Positions 1 to 7,599 of a stretch of 45,849 bases of DNA are shown piece by piece. Position 1 is the first letter of the stretch. Every line of letters begins with the position of its first letter. The notes beneath the pieces were generated by a model, which saw only the letters and a program-made list of their open reading frames with translations, made no database searches and was not told where the DNA came from. The stretch comes from Treponema sp. (GTDB taxonomy: Bacteria; Spirochaetota; Spirochaetia; Treponematales; Treponemataceae), in the NCBI GenBank assembly GCA_017449285.1, contig JAFSJX010000007.1:1-45849 (forward strand), read 5' to 3'. Position numbers and translations under genes: made by a program.

Positions 1-21
1 AAAATCCTTTCAGGTGGATGT

Positions 22-1090
22 ATGAACTTGAAAGAATCTTTGGAAACAATAAATGACAGTCGGATAGACAGATGCAAGAAGCACAGTCTTGTCGATATAC
101 TGATGATTGTATTTTTCGGGGTGCTTTGCGGATACAAAAGCATAGAATCAATACATTTATACGCAGAACTAAGTATAAATGTATTGAAAAAATATCTACT
201 TCTTGCAAACGGCATACCAAGCGCAGATACAATCCTGCGTGTATTGGCAAAAATCGACACCGGGCAGCTGGGAAAAGTATTCATAGAATATGCAAAGCTT
301 GTTTTCGGAAACAAAATCAAAGAAGGAGACGTGGTTGCTTTTGACGGAAAGACGGAATGCGGCTCCGGATACAGGGCGCTGACGGAAAACGGAACGGAGC
401 ATAAGGCAATTCATATGGTCAGCGCATGGGCATCAAGGCTGGGAGTGTGTTTCGGGCAGATTAAAACAGAGGAAAAATCGAATGAGATCGCGGCATAAAT
501 GCCGTTGGCGATTCCGGAACTCCTTGAGCTTCTTGATTTGAAGGAAGTCATAGTGACGGTAGATGCGATGCATATGCGCAAAAGCGCAAACGTCAATAGC
601 TACTTCTAACGCAAACATCGCGCTTGCGCGATGTTTGGGCTGCCAGAAAAAATCGCCGGAAAAATCACGGAGAAAAAATCAGACTATGTATTCTCGCTCA
701 AGCAAAGCTGAATGGCCGAATCTAAAAGCCGTCGGAATGGTCAGATGCCACAGGACAGAAAAGAAAACTGGAAAAGAATCGTCAGAAACGAGATTTTTCA
801 TCACGTCATTAACAGATGCTGGCAAAGCCTGCCAGGCAATGCGCTCTCATTGGGGTGTAGAAAATGGCCTGCACTGGGAACTTGATGTAGTTTTTGGAGA
901 GGATTTGTCACAATTGCGAAAAGATAATTCAGCTGCCAATATGAATATAATCAGAAAACTTGTTATAAACATATTAAAGCAGACTGACTTTTCTGAGTTT
1001 ACAAAGGCAAAGAGTCTGTCAATTTTAGGAAAACAAATGCTTTGTGATAAACGCGAAGAATGCCTTGAAAAAGTCTGTAGAAATATATAA
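22..1090 (+). pseudogene. Decayed ISAs1-family transposase
   Basis: The N-terminal part (22-498) matches the ISAs1 pattern: a helical H-x-L-x-DIL start, NGIPSADT, then AFDGKTE with the first catalytic Asp, and HMVSAWAS. The C-terminal part (about 710-1090) carries RSHWGVENGLHWELDV, typical of the family's last catalytic region. The gene is broken in several places. There are in-frame stops at 496-498, 607-609 and 709-711. About 66 extra bases (near 571-636) split the VTVDAM...EKIAGKI segment. A deletion then joins the FSLK motif directly to EWPNLKAVGMV in another frame, removing the expected middle section. The start at 22 follows AGGTGG. No terminal inverted repeat was recognised, and the left end may lie outside the window. 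The family call is firm; the element must be inactive unless supplied in trans. Confidence 0.88.
612..637. repeat. Perfect 12-bp inverted repeat inside the transposase relic
   Basis: CAAACATCGCGC and GCGCGATGTTTG are separated by TT. The repeat forms the right part of the extra segment in the transposase relic. That segment is flanked by the direct repeat GCGATG (565-570 and 628-633), as expected of a small palindromic insertion or a duplication event. Confidence 0.7.
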
Positions 1091-1110
1091 TGCGTTTGCT
1101 TGCACGGCAT

Positions 1111-1139
1111 TTGACCTTTTATTGCGAAATGAATATAAT
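1111..1139 (+). promoter_or_regulatory. Sigma70-type promoter of the acyl-carrier/ligase operon
   Basis: TTGACC (1111-1116) is followed after 17 bases by a perfect TATAAT (1134-1139). The expected transcription start (about 1146) coincides with the ATG at 1147, so the first message would be leaderless. No Shine-Dalgarno is seen. Confidence 0.75.
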
Positions 1140-1146
1140 TGTATTT

Positions 1147-1410
1147 ATGGACGAATTGAAGCAACAGATTAAGGAAGTAATTGTCAACGCTTTGGAACTG
1201 GAAGACATTACGCCGGACAAGATTATTGATGACGAGGCGATTTTTGGTTCTGGTCTGGGACTGGATTCGATTGACGCACTGGAACTGGGTGTTGCGCTTA
1301 AAAAGAAATTCGGCGTAAAATTCAATGCGGAGAGTTCGGACAACAAAAAACATTTTGCATCGGTCAACGCATTGGCCGCATTCATCGCAAAAGAAAAGGG
1401 TATCGCATAA
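1147..1410 (+). CDS. Acyl carrier protein (first of two)
   Basis: An 87-residue carrier protein. The phosphopantetheine attachment motif LGLDSIDALEL places the modified serine at residue 41. The four-helix pattern and length fit the family. The start at 1147 was chosen over the earlier in-frame 1090 because it begins the conserved helix (MDELKQQIKE) and lies seven bases after a perfect -10. The stop codon shares one base with the ATG of the second carrier (TAATG), so the two are probably translationally coupled. Paired dedicated carriers followed by an AMP ligase are typical of aryl-polyene and flexirubin clusters, where one carries the aromatic starter and the other the growing chain; that division of labour is inference here. 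Confidence 0.9.
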   Translation: MDELKQQIKEVIVNALELEDITPDKIIDDEAIFGSGLGLDSIDALELGVALKKKFGVKFNAESSDNKKHFASVNALAAFIAKEKGIA

Positions 1411-1658
1411 TGGCCATGAGTAAGGACGAATTGTTTACCACGCTGAAGAACATATTGGTAAGCGAATTTGATTTGGACGAAGACAAAGTAAAACCCGAGG
1501 CAAACATCGTTCTCGATTTGGATTTGGACTCGATTGACGCGGTAGAAATGATTGTAAAGATGAAGCCCTATCTGAACGGCAAAATTGAGCCGGAAGCATT
1601 TAAATCCGTGCGAACGCTCGCCGATGTGGTGGAGATTTTGTCGCCGCTCACAAAATAA
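1410..1658 (+). CDS. Acyl carrier protein (second of two)
   Basis: An 82-residue carrier protein with the motif LDLDSIDAVEM and serine 41 as the predicted phosphopantetheine site. An alternative ATG two codons in (1416) cannot be excluded. The gene overlaps its upstream neighbour by one base and the downstream ligase fusion by one base (TAATG both times), so the three genes form a tightly coupled operon. It is more divergent from housekeeping AcpP (KPYLNGKIEPEAFKSV in the third and fourth helices) than expected for the fatty-acid carrier, supporting a dedicated pathway role. Confidence 0.9.
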   Translation: MAMSKDELFTTLKNILVSEFDLDEDKVKPEANIVLDLDLDSIDAVEMIVKMKPYLNGKIEPEAFKSVRTLADVVEILSPLTK

Positions 1659-4042
1659 TGCCCAAGATTTTTTTCTATGTTCTTTCCGCAGTCTATCCAC
1701 TTTTGGTGTTCACTTGTCTGGTGATTTTGAAAGTACCTGTGCGGATTTTTTCGCTGTTCGTGATGGTGATTGCCGCAGTGTATTTTCTGGCGGCGACACA
1801 GGACAAAGATAAAAAAAAGACGGCGCGGCTTTTGATTTCGTCGGGCTTGCTTTTGGCGGCGGGTGTGGTGTGCCTGATAACGGGGAGCGCGATTTTTCTA
1901 AAACTGTACCCCGTGGTGATAAGCGGGATTTTTTTGTGCGCCTTCGGATACACACTGTTTTCCCGCCCCACGATGATTTTCCGTTTTGCAACGATGATGG
2001 ATAAGTCAATCCGAGGGTCGCCTGCTGAAAAACGGATTGAATCATATTGCACAAAAGTAACGGTCGTGTGGTGCGTTTTTTTTGTGCTGAACGGAACGGC
2101 TGCCCTAGTTACAGTCTTTTCAAAAAATGATATGCTATGGTCAATCTACAACGGCGGAATAAGTTACACACTGATGGGCTTACTTTTTGCCGGAGAATTC
2201 ATCGTAAGAAAGGTAGTGAACAGCAAGATGCCAAAATCAATTCCTATTTCAAAATGCAATGCGAAGAGCCGCCCGCTCGACACAATTCTGTGCTATGAGC
2301 GCAAGTGGACGGACAAAATCTATCTGACTTGGGGCGATTTTTTGCGCGACAGTGCCAAAATGCGCTCGTTTATCCGCCAGCACGATGACACGCAAAAATG
2401 GATTCTGCACTGCGATGACTACTGGTACTTTCTTGTGGCATTTGTCACATTGTTGCAATGCAAAAAGGAAATCCTGCTCACCGCTAATGTGTCGCCAACA
2501 TTTATTGAAGAGATTCGGGGAAATGGTACTGTTGTTGACGGCTCGCATACCATTCGTTTCCTTACCGACATCGCCGACATTCCCGAAACGGACTTTGTGC
2601 CGCAGATTTTGACAGATGCCGCAGAACCGACCGAAGCGGAAAAAGCAGACACACCCGCAATCAGTGCAGACGACACCAAAATTATGATGTACACAAGCGG
2701 CACAACAGGGCATCCCAAAGCGGTACAACAGCGGCTGACGGAATTTGAAATGGACAACGCTTTTGTCATCAGCAAATGGGGCGAGGAGTTTTTGTGCCGA
2801 AAATTATGCTCTACGGTAAGCCAGCATCATATCTACGGTTTGTTGTTTTCGCTGATGCTACCGTTTACGCTTGCCGTGCCGTTCCGCCGAAAGCGAATCG
2901 AACTGCCAGAAGAATTTGAGTTTTTGAACGATGAAGACTATATGATTATCGCCGTTCCCGCGTTCCTAAAACGTACCTGCGCAGAATATGCGACAAGCGT
3001 GGCAACAAGGACAACCGAATTTGAAAAACTTCCGCTCAAAAACCCGTGGATTTTTACCAGTGGCGGAGTCCTCACTCCTGAAGTGGCAAAAGATACAAAT
3101 ACCGTTTTCGGCTTTTGGCCCGTGGAAGTGTATGGCTCAACGGAAACAAGCGGGATTGCCTACCGCCAGAGCAAAAACGGCCTGGAATGGACTCCATTTG
3201 ACAACGCAAAAATTTGGAAGAATGAAGAAGGATGTTTGGTCATCATCTCGCCGTACATCAAAGACCCCGCTGGATTTGCCACGGGCGACTTGGTGGAACT
3301 GCACGAAGATGGTCGTTTTTTGCTCAAAGGGCGCGCGGACAGCATCGTTAAGATAGAAGAAAAACGCATTTCCGTAACCGAAGTGGAGAACCGTATCTTG
3401 CAGTCAGGCTTGGTGCAAGACGTATGCGTCGTTCCGATGAGTGACCGCCGCCAGTATCTTGCCGCCGCCGTAGTGCTGAACGCAGAAGGAAAAACGAAAT
3501 TTAACGGCACGGAAAAGTACCTTGTAAACCGTTGGTTTCACGACTATCTGATGCAGTTCTTTGAGAACGTGGTGCTTCCCAAAAAATGGCGGTATCTGGA
3601 TGCGATTCCAATGGACATGCAGGGCAAAAAGAAAAAGCCAGAGATTCAGGCATTATTCGCACCCACAAACCCCCACGGCATCCCTGCGGAAACCGTGCTG
3701 TATAAAAAAGAAAACGCCGTTGATTTGGAAGTAAAAATTCCCGCAATGAGCGATTACTTTGACGGTCACTTTCCCGAATTCAAGTTGCTTCCCGCCGTGG
3801 CGCAGGTAGATTTGATTACGCTCTTTTCCGAACGATATTTCGGTATTCCGCGCACTATCCCTGAACTGAAACGCATAAAATTCACCGAAAAAATTACGCC
3901 CGACACAACCGTGGTCTTTCATCTTTCGTATGATGCGAAAAAAAATGTCGTTTCATTCAAATTGCAGGACTTTAGCGGACAAATCACCTATTCCACAGGC
4001 ACTTATGTGGCAGGAAAGGGGCAGGAAAGGAATAATTTTTAA
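1658..4042 (+). CDS. Triple fusion: membrane domain, acyl-activating AMP ligase, hotdog dehydratase
   Basis: A 794-residue protein with three parts. Residues 1 to about 190 hold several hydrophobic segments and resemble the small membrane protein (COG4648 type) of aryl-polyene clusters. Residues about 200-665 are an adenylate-forming ligase: P-loop-like MYTSGTTGHPK near 344-354, VYGSTETSG near 491, ATGD near 540, GRADSIVKIEEKRIS from 558, and a terminal lysine region GKKKKPEI. Residues about 675-794 are a hotdog dehydratase domain with DGHFPEFKLLPAVAQVD, the likely catalytic histidine being residue 704 (ApeI-like). In characterised APE clusters these are normally separate proteins, as I recall. 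The expected role is to charge an acyl or aryl acid onto the adjacent carriers at the inner membrane and to dehydrate 3-hydroxyacyl intermediates. Substrate is unknown. Confidence 0.88.
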   Translation: MPKIFFYVLSAVYPLLVFTCLVILKVPVRIFSLFVMVIAAVYFLAATQDKDKKKTARLLISSGLLLAAGVVCLITGSAIFLKLYPVVISGIFLCAFGYTLFSRPTMIFRFATMMDKSIRGSPAEKRIESYCTKVTVVWCVFFVLNGTAALVTVFSKNDMLWSIYNGGISYTLMGLLFAGEFIVRKVVNSKMPKSIPISKCNAKSRPLDTILCYERKWTDKIYLTWGDFLRDSAKMRSFIRQHDDTQKWILHCDDYWYFLVAFVTLLQCKKEILLTANVSPTFIEEIRGNGTVVDGSHTIRFLTDIADIPETDFVPQILTDAAEPTEAEKADTPAISADDTKIMMYTSGTTGHPKAVQQRLTEFEMDNAFVISKWGEEFLCRKLCSTVSQHHIYGLLFSLMLPFTLAVPFRRKRIELPEEFEFLNDEDYMIIAVPAFLKRTCAEYATSVATRTTEFEKLPLKNPWIFTSGGVLTPEVAKDTNTVFGFWPVEVYGSTETSGIAYRQSKNGLEWTPFDNAKIWKNEEGCLVIISPYIKDPAGFATGDLVELHEDGRFLLKGRADSIVKIEEKRISVTEVENRILQSGLVQDVCVVPMSDRRQYLAAAVVLNAEGKTKFNGTEKYLVNRWFHDYLMQFFENVVLPKKWRYLDAIPMDMQGKKKKPEIQALFAPTNPHGIPAETVLYKKENAVDLEVKIPAMSDYFDGHFPEFKLLPAVAQVDLITLFSERYFGIPRTIPELKRIKFTEKITPDTTVVFHLSYDAKKNVVSFKLQDFSGQITYSTGTYVAGKGQERNNF

Positions 4043-4061
4043 TGCACAAATTCCATACTTG

Positions 4062-4094
4062 TGCTATAATAATATAATCAGCATAAGCAAGGAG
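4062..4094 (+). promoter_or_regulatory. Extended -10 promoter and RBS for the 4100 gene
   Basis: TG-C-TATAAT (4062-4070) is an extended -10, and a second TATAAT follows at 4073-4078. AAGGAG (4089-4094) lies five bases before the ATG at 4100. This gene therefore has its own promoter and a conventional leader, unlike its neighbours. Confidence 0.65.
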
Positions 4095-4099
4095 CGTGT

Positions 4100-4549
4100 A
4101 TGGAACCAAGAACCCGCATTTTATTTATTTCTTATATCATCATTGTGCTTGCAATTGTGGCAATTGGCGTTGTGCCGTATTTTGTGCGTGGTGACTACAA
4201 AAGCGTACCAGAGCAGATTGAAAGGCCAGCATCATTTCCAAATAATCGCCCTACGCCTATGGGTCGTATTCCAGACCGACCCGCAAAAACATCGTCCGTA
4301 TTTCAGGCGGAATTTCCTCCCGCAAAAGATATGATTGTCGGCACGATTCATGTTATCGACACAAACAAAAAGACCAAGAGCGTGCGCTTTCAGATTCCGA
4401 TGGATGGCGTGTATTTTGAGGAACAGAACGACCATCTCTACGAAATTATGAAAAATAAAAACGGTCGTGACATCAAACTGAGTTACCAAAAGATTTCCAA
4501 GAATAATGAGGTTCTCTACAACTTCGAGAATTCAATCGAAATCAGATAG
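4100..4549 (+). CDS. Hypothetical membrane-anchored protein
   Basis: A 149-residue protein of unknown function. Residues about 7-29 form one transmembrane helix or uncleaved signal anchor (LFISYIIIVLAIVAIGVVPYF). A Pro/Arg-rich linker follows (about 35-70), then a small domain of alternating strands with no motif I recognise, so most of the protein is probably outside the inner membrane. It has its own promoter and an AAGGAG site and ends four bases from the convergent barrel gene. Its place between the ligase fusion and the glycosyltransferase suggests, but does not show, a role in the same envelope pathway. Confidence 0.7.
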   Translation: MEPRTRILFISYIIIVLAIVAIGVVPYFVRGDYKSVPEQIERPASFPNNRPTPMGRIPDRPAKTSSVFQAEFPPAKDMIVGTIHVIDTNKKTKSVRFQIPMDGVYFEEQNDHLYEIMKNKNGRDIKLSYQKISKNNEVLYNFENSIEIR

Positions 4550-4552
4550 CGG

Positions 4553-5830
4553 TTACGTACCAAAGCAGAAAAGCCATCTTCCAAAGTGTTCGGTATTGCT
4601 GTCCGAATCGTTCGTTGTTATATCCCATTCCTGCTCGTGGTAAAGTCCTGCCCACAGGTGGGAGTCTTTTTTGCGCGTCCTATTTGATGAGGGAAAAACG
4701 ATTTCCAGTCCATACCGCCAAAGAAACGTCTCTTGTCTGCTTTCGTCTCCCGGGTCTTGAGTGACAAGATTGATTGAACTAGGGTTGCCCGTATAAATTC
4801 GGCTGTATCCAAATCTTGTCCTAAAGCGGAAATACGTAAACGCCTCAACGGAAAGGTTTACCTTTATCAGCGGCGAACACCATTGTGCTGTGTCTATGGT
4901 CTGTGATTGGGATTCTTTTTTCACTGCGCCAGCAATTTCACTTTCGGCACTTTCGTTTTTGTCCATAGTTACCCAATAACTCGTCATAAATGCGTCTGCC
5001 GTAGATATAACACGATTTATCGGAGAATACGTTGTTTCCAGCGTAATGCCAAAAAAATGAAGAAATGGCCATTTTACCGCTCCAGTAATCATCGGTCCGA
5101 ATTGGTGATATTTTTCTTTGGCTTCCATTTTATACAGACCTTTTGCCAATTTATTTTTATTGTCATCTTCGTCTGTATACTCATACTCTAACCAACCAGT
5201 ATAATCTCCGTCAGTCCAAGAGAACCTATAGAATCCGCCGAATCCAAAATAAAAAAACGGAGTCTTTGCATAACGGTCATCGTCGCCAAAATAACGCAGG
5301 TACGGAAACAATTCAAGTCCAATCATCTTTGACCGAATCATGCCTATTCCTTCCCCGTCTGCATTGAATTCATCAAGGGTATTGCTGTCATAAATCATCA
5401 TATCTTCGGAACGCTTTATGCCCTGATACTCCAGCCGCAATCTGCTTGACCGAACTGCTGTCCAGTCATATTGAAAAACTCCGAACACCGTACTTCCATG
5501 TTCGCCAGGTTCTGCACCCAAATCAAGCGTGAGCGGAAGTTTGTCGGTAATAAAGTCAGCCACCATTTGAGAGCCGGTTATACGCTGATTTTCATTTACT
5601 TCACCGCTTTTTTTCCAGTATTCATCGTACAGTGCTTTAATCCGTTCTTTCTTGGTCAATTTTTTTGTCTCAGTGTTAGCAGCGTTCTGCGAATCACCGT
5701 CATCGTTCTGCACGACTTCTTGATTTTGGTTCTCATCTGATGAAGAACTACCCTCTTGAGAGAAAACGCAGACTGCGCAAAGAAAAAAGAGCAGAGAAAA
5801 GAAAAATAATGTACGATTCTTGGCATACAT
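4553..5830 (-). CDS. Predicted outer-membrane beta-barrel protein
   Basis: A 425-residue protein. Residues 1 to about 25 are a signal peptide (hydrophobic core then AVCVFSQ). An Asn/Gln/Asp/Ser-rich linker covers about 26-60, followed by a KKLTKKERIKALYDEYWKK helix. The rest has the alternating, aromatic-rich strands of an outer-membrane barrel (for example FFYFGFGGFYRFSW). The start at 5830 lies eight bases after TAGAAT in an extended TGC-TAGAAT -10 on the same strand. It is antisense to the surrounding biosynthetic genes and divergent from the glycosyltransferase, only 49 bases away. No specific family was recognised; a pore or surface protein is the best guess. Confidence 0.72.
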   Translation of the reverse strand: MYAKNRTLFFFSLLFFLCAVCVFSQEGSSSSDENQNQEVVQNDDGDSQNAANTETKKLTKKERIKALYDEYWKKSGEVNENQRITGSQMVADFITDKLPLTLDLGAEPGEHGSTVFGVFQYDWTAVRSSRLRLEYQGIKRSEDMMIYDSNTLDEFNADGEGIGMIRSKMIGLELFPYLRYFGDDDRYAKTPFFYFGFGGFYRFSWTDGDYTGWLEYEYTDEDDNKNKLAKGLYKMEAKEKYHQFGPMITGAVKWPFLHFFGITLETTYSPINRVISTADAFMTSYWVTMDKNESAESEIAGAVKKESQSQTIDTAQWCSPLIKVNLSVEAFTYFRFRTRFGYSRIYTGNPSSINLVTQDPGDESRQETFLWRYGLEIVFPSSNRTRKKDSHLWAGLYHEQEWDITTNDSDSNTEHFGRWLFCFGT

Positions 5831-5838
5831 AGCAATTC

Positions 5839-5871
5839 ATTCTAGCATATTTTGGCAGATTTTACTACAAT
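5839..5871. promoter_or_regulatory. Back-to-back leaderless promoters
   Basis: On the minus strand TGCTAGAAT (the hexamer reads 5844 to 5839) serves the barrel gene starting at 5830. On the plus strand TACAAT (5866-5871) lies eight bases before the glycosyltransferase ATG at 5880. Neither gene has a Shine-Dalgarno. The -35 elements are weak. Confidence 0.5.
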
Positions 5872-5879
5872 ATGTTTTT

Positions 5880-6626
5880 ATGAACGGCGGAATCATCATT
5901 CCTGTTTACAACCACGGAAAGGCTTGCGTTGCGGTTGTAGAAGGACTGTTGCAATATGGCTATCCTATTATTCTCGTAGATGACGGCAACGGAGAAGAGA
6001 CAAAATCATACCTTGCGCAGATTGTCGCCGCTCACCCAGAAGTAACGCTTGTTACGCTAGAAAAAAACGGTGGCAAAGGCGGTGCATTCGGAGCGGGAAT
6101 TGCAAAAGCGCACGAAATGAATCTAAGCCATGCCTTGCAGGTCGATGCCGATGGTCAGCACGATATAAGCCGAACGCCATTCTTTTTTGAGCAGACAGAA
6201 AAAAATCCCCGCGCCATCATTTGTGGTTATCCCGAATACGATGAGAGCGCACCAAGCCATCGCAAGAACGGACGCAAATTCGCAAACACGTGGGCAAAAA
6301 TCGTCAGTTTTGAAAGCGGCATTATGGACTCTCTGTGTGGATTCCGCGTGTACCCTGTACAAGAAACCTACGATTTTACCAGCGGACATAATTATGACAA
6401 GCGCATGGGATTTGACATCGACATTCTGATTCGCCTGATTTGGCGCGGACTTCCTTACGAATTCTTCCCTGTGCGCGTCACTTATCCTGCAGACGGCATC
6501 AGCAATTTCCGTATGATACGCGACAACGCGCGGATTTCGTGGGTGTACACAAAACTCTGCTGCGGAATGTTACTGCGTCTTCCCCTGCTGATTGCCAAAG
6601 TAATAAAGAGGAAACATACCGCATGA
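5880..6626 (+). CDS. Family 2 glycosyltransferase
   Basis: A 248-residue GT-A glycosyltransferase. The N-terminal IIIPVYNHG, the nucleotide-binding LVDDGNG, and DADGQHD (residues about 89-95, the metal/sugar-nucleotide DxD) are all present. The acceptor region includes DSLCGFRVYP and RMGFDIDILIRLIWRG, as in dolichol-phosphate-mannose-synthase-like members. The start at 5880 is preferred to the in-frame 5820 because it begins directly with the first Rossmann strand and sits after a -10. The stop overlaps the start of the next gene by four bases. In aryl-polyene clusters this domain is usually fused to the acyltransferase domain; here the two are separate, coupled genes. The sugar and acceptor cannot be read from sequence. 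Confidence 0.9.
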   Translation: MNGGIIIPVYNHGKACVAVVEGLLQYGYPIILVDDGNGEETKSYLAQIVAAHPEVTLVTLEKNGGKGGAFGAGIAKAHEMNLSHALQVDADGQHDISRTPFFFEQTEKNPRAIICGYPEYDESAPSHRKNGRKFANTWAKIVSFESGIMDSLCGFRVYPVQETYDFTSGHNYDKRMGFDIDILIRLIWRGLPYEFFPVRVTYPADGISNFRMIRDNARISWVYTKLCCGMLLRLPLLIAKVIKRKHTA

Positions 6627-7588
6627 ACAAAGAGAAAGAAGTTTCTATGCAATGGTACGATGTAAAAGAACTGCATAATCATTTTGGGCTTGCCATTACA
6701 TTCGCCCTGCTAAAAATCTTTCCCGCAGTTTTTGTACGCATACTGGCGTTTCCTGTGGGATTCTGTTATTTTCTGTTCAGCAAAAAGGCAAATGCGGCTT
6801 CCCGCCTGTATCTGCGGCAACTCAATTCATTTTTAAGCGCAAAAGGTAAGCGGGTAAAAGAAAGCGCGCTAAAGCATATTGTTTCCTTTGCCATTACGCT
6901 CACCGAAAAACTGGAAGTATGGAGCGGAAAATTCTCGTTCAAGCAGATACATTTTCAAAATGATGACGTACACGACCTGATAGAAAACCTGGAGAACAAA
7001 CGCGGAGCCATGGTTATCGTCTCTCATCTGGGAAATTCAGAAATGCTACGAGGTCTTGCCCATTCTGCACAAACCGGCGTGTCCTATCAGTTTGCCGTAA
7101 ACACTATTTTGGACACAAAGGTAACGGCGGGGTTCAATGCAATGGTCAACAAAATCAACTCCGGGGCAATGGTAAATATTTTTAGCGCGGACAGCGTCGG
7201 ACCGGACACTATTTTAATCTTGCAGGAAAAAATTCAAAACGGTGAGTTAGTAGTAATTGCCGGAGACCGTATGAGTGCGAACACAAAGAACCGTTTTATC
7301 ATGCAGGACTTTTTGGGTAAGCCCGCACCGTTTGCCTATGGCGCATATCTTCTGACCGCACTACTTGATGTGCCAACGTATTTTATGTTTGGGGTACGCA
7401 AAAAAGACCTCAGCATTTTTCCGCAGTATGATATGTTTGTGAAAAAAAATCCCATCTCGTTCGACTGCCCACGAAAAGAGCGCGAAGAACGAATCATGCA
7501 AACCATAGCCAACTATGCGCATGAACTGGAACGCCTTTGCGCCGCGCATCCCTACCAATGGTACAATTTTTTTGACTTCTGGGCATAA
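6623..7588 (+). CDS. LpxL-like lysophospholipid acyltransferase
   Basis: A 321-residue membrane-associated acyltransferase. Catalytic motif HLGNSE at residues 135-140 (H-x4-E), GDR at about residue 215, and the C-terminal PYQWYNFFDFW characteristic of LpxL/HtrB-like enzymes. A hydrophobic N-terminal segment (about 24-53) would anchor it in the inner membrane. The start at 6623 overlaps the glycosyltransferase stop (ATGA), with AAAGAGG upstream. By analogy with aryl-polyene clusters it would transfer the finished acyl chain to a lipid or sugar anchor; a lipid A or glycolipid acyltransferase role is an alternative. Confidence 0.85.
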   Translation: MNKEKEVSMQWYDVKELHNHFGLAITFALLKIFPAVFVRILAFPVGFCYFLFSKKANAASRLYLRQLNSFLSAKGKRVKESALKHIVSFAITLTEKLEVWSGKFSFKQIHFQNDDVHDLIENLENKRGAMVIVSHLGNSEMLRGLAHSAQTGVSYQFAVNTILDTKVTAGFNAMVNKINSGAMVNIFSADSVGPDTILILQEKIQNGELVVIAGDRMSANTKNRFIMQDFLGKPAPFAYGAYLLTALLDVPTYFMFGVRKKDLSIFPQYDMFVKKNPISFDCPRKEREERIMQTIANYAHELERLCAAHPYQWYNFFDFWA

Positions 7589-7599
7589 AACAAAACCAA

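Noticed and set aside
847..1353. Long minus-strand open frame over the transposase end and first carrier gene
   Set aside because: It is antisense to two recognised families and has no motif or RBS.
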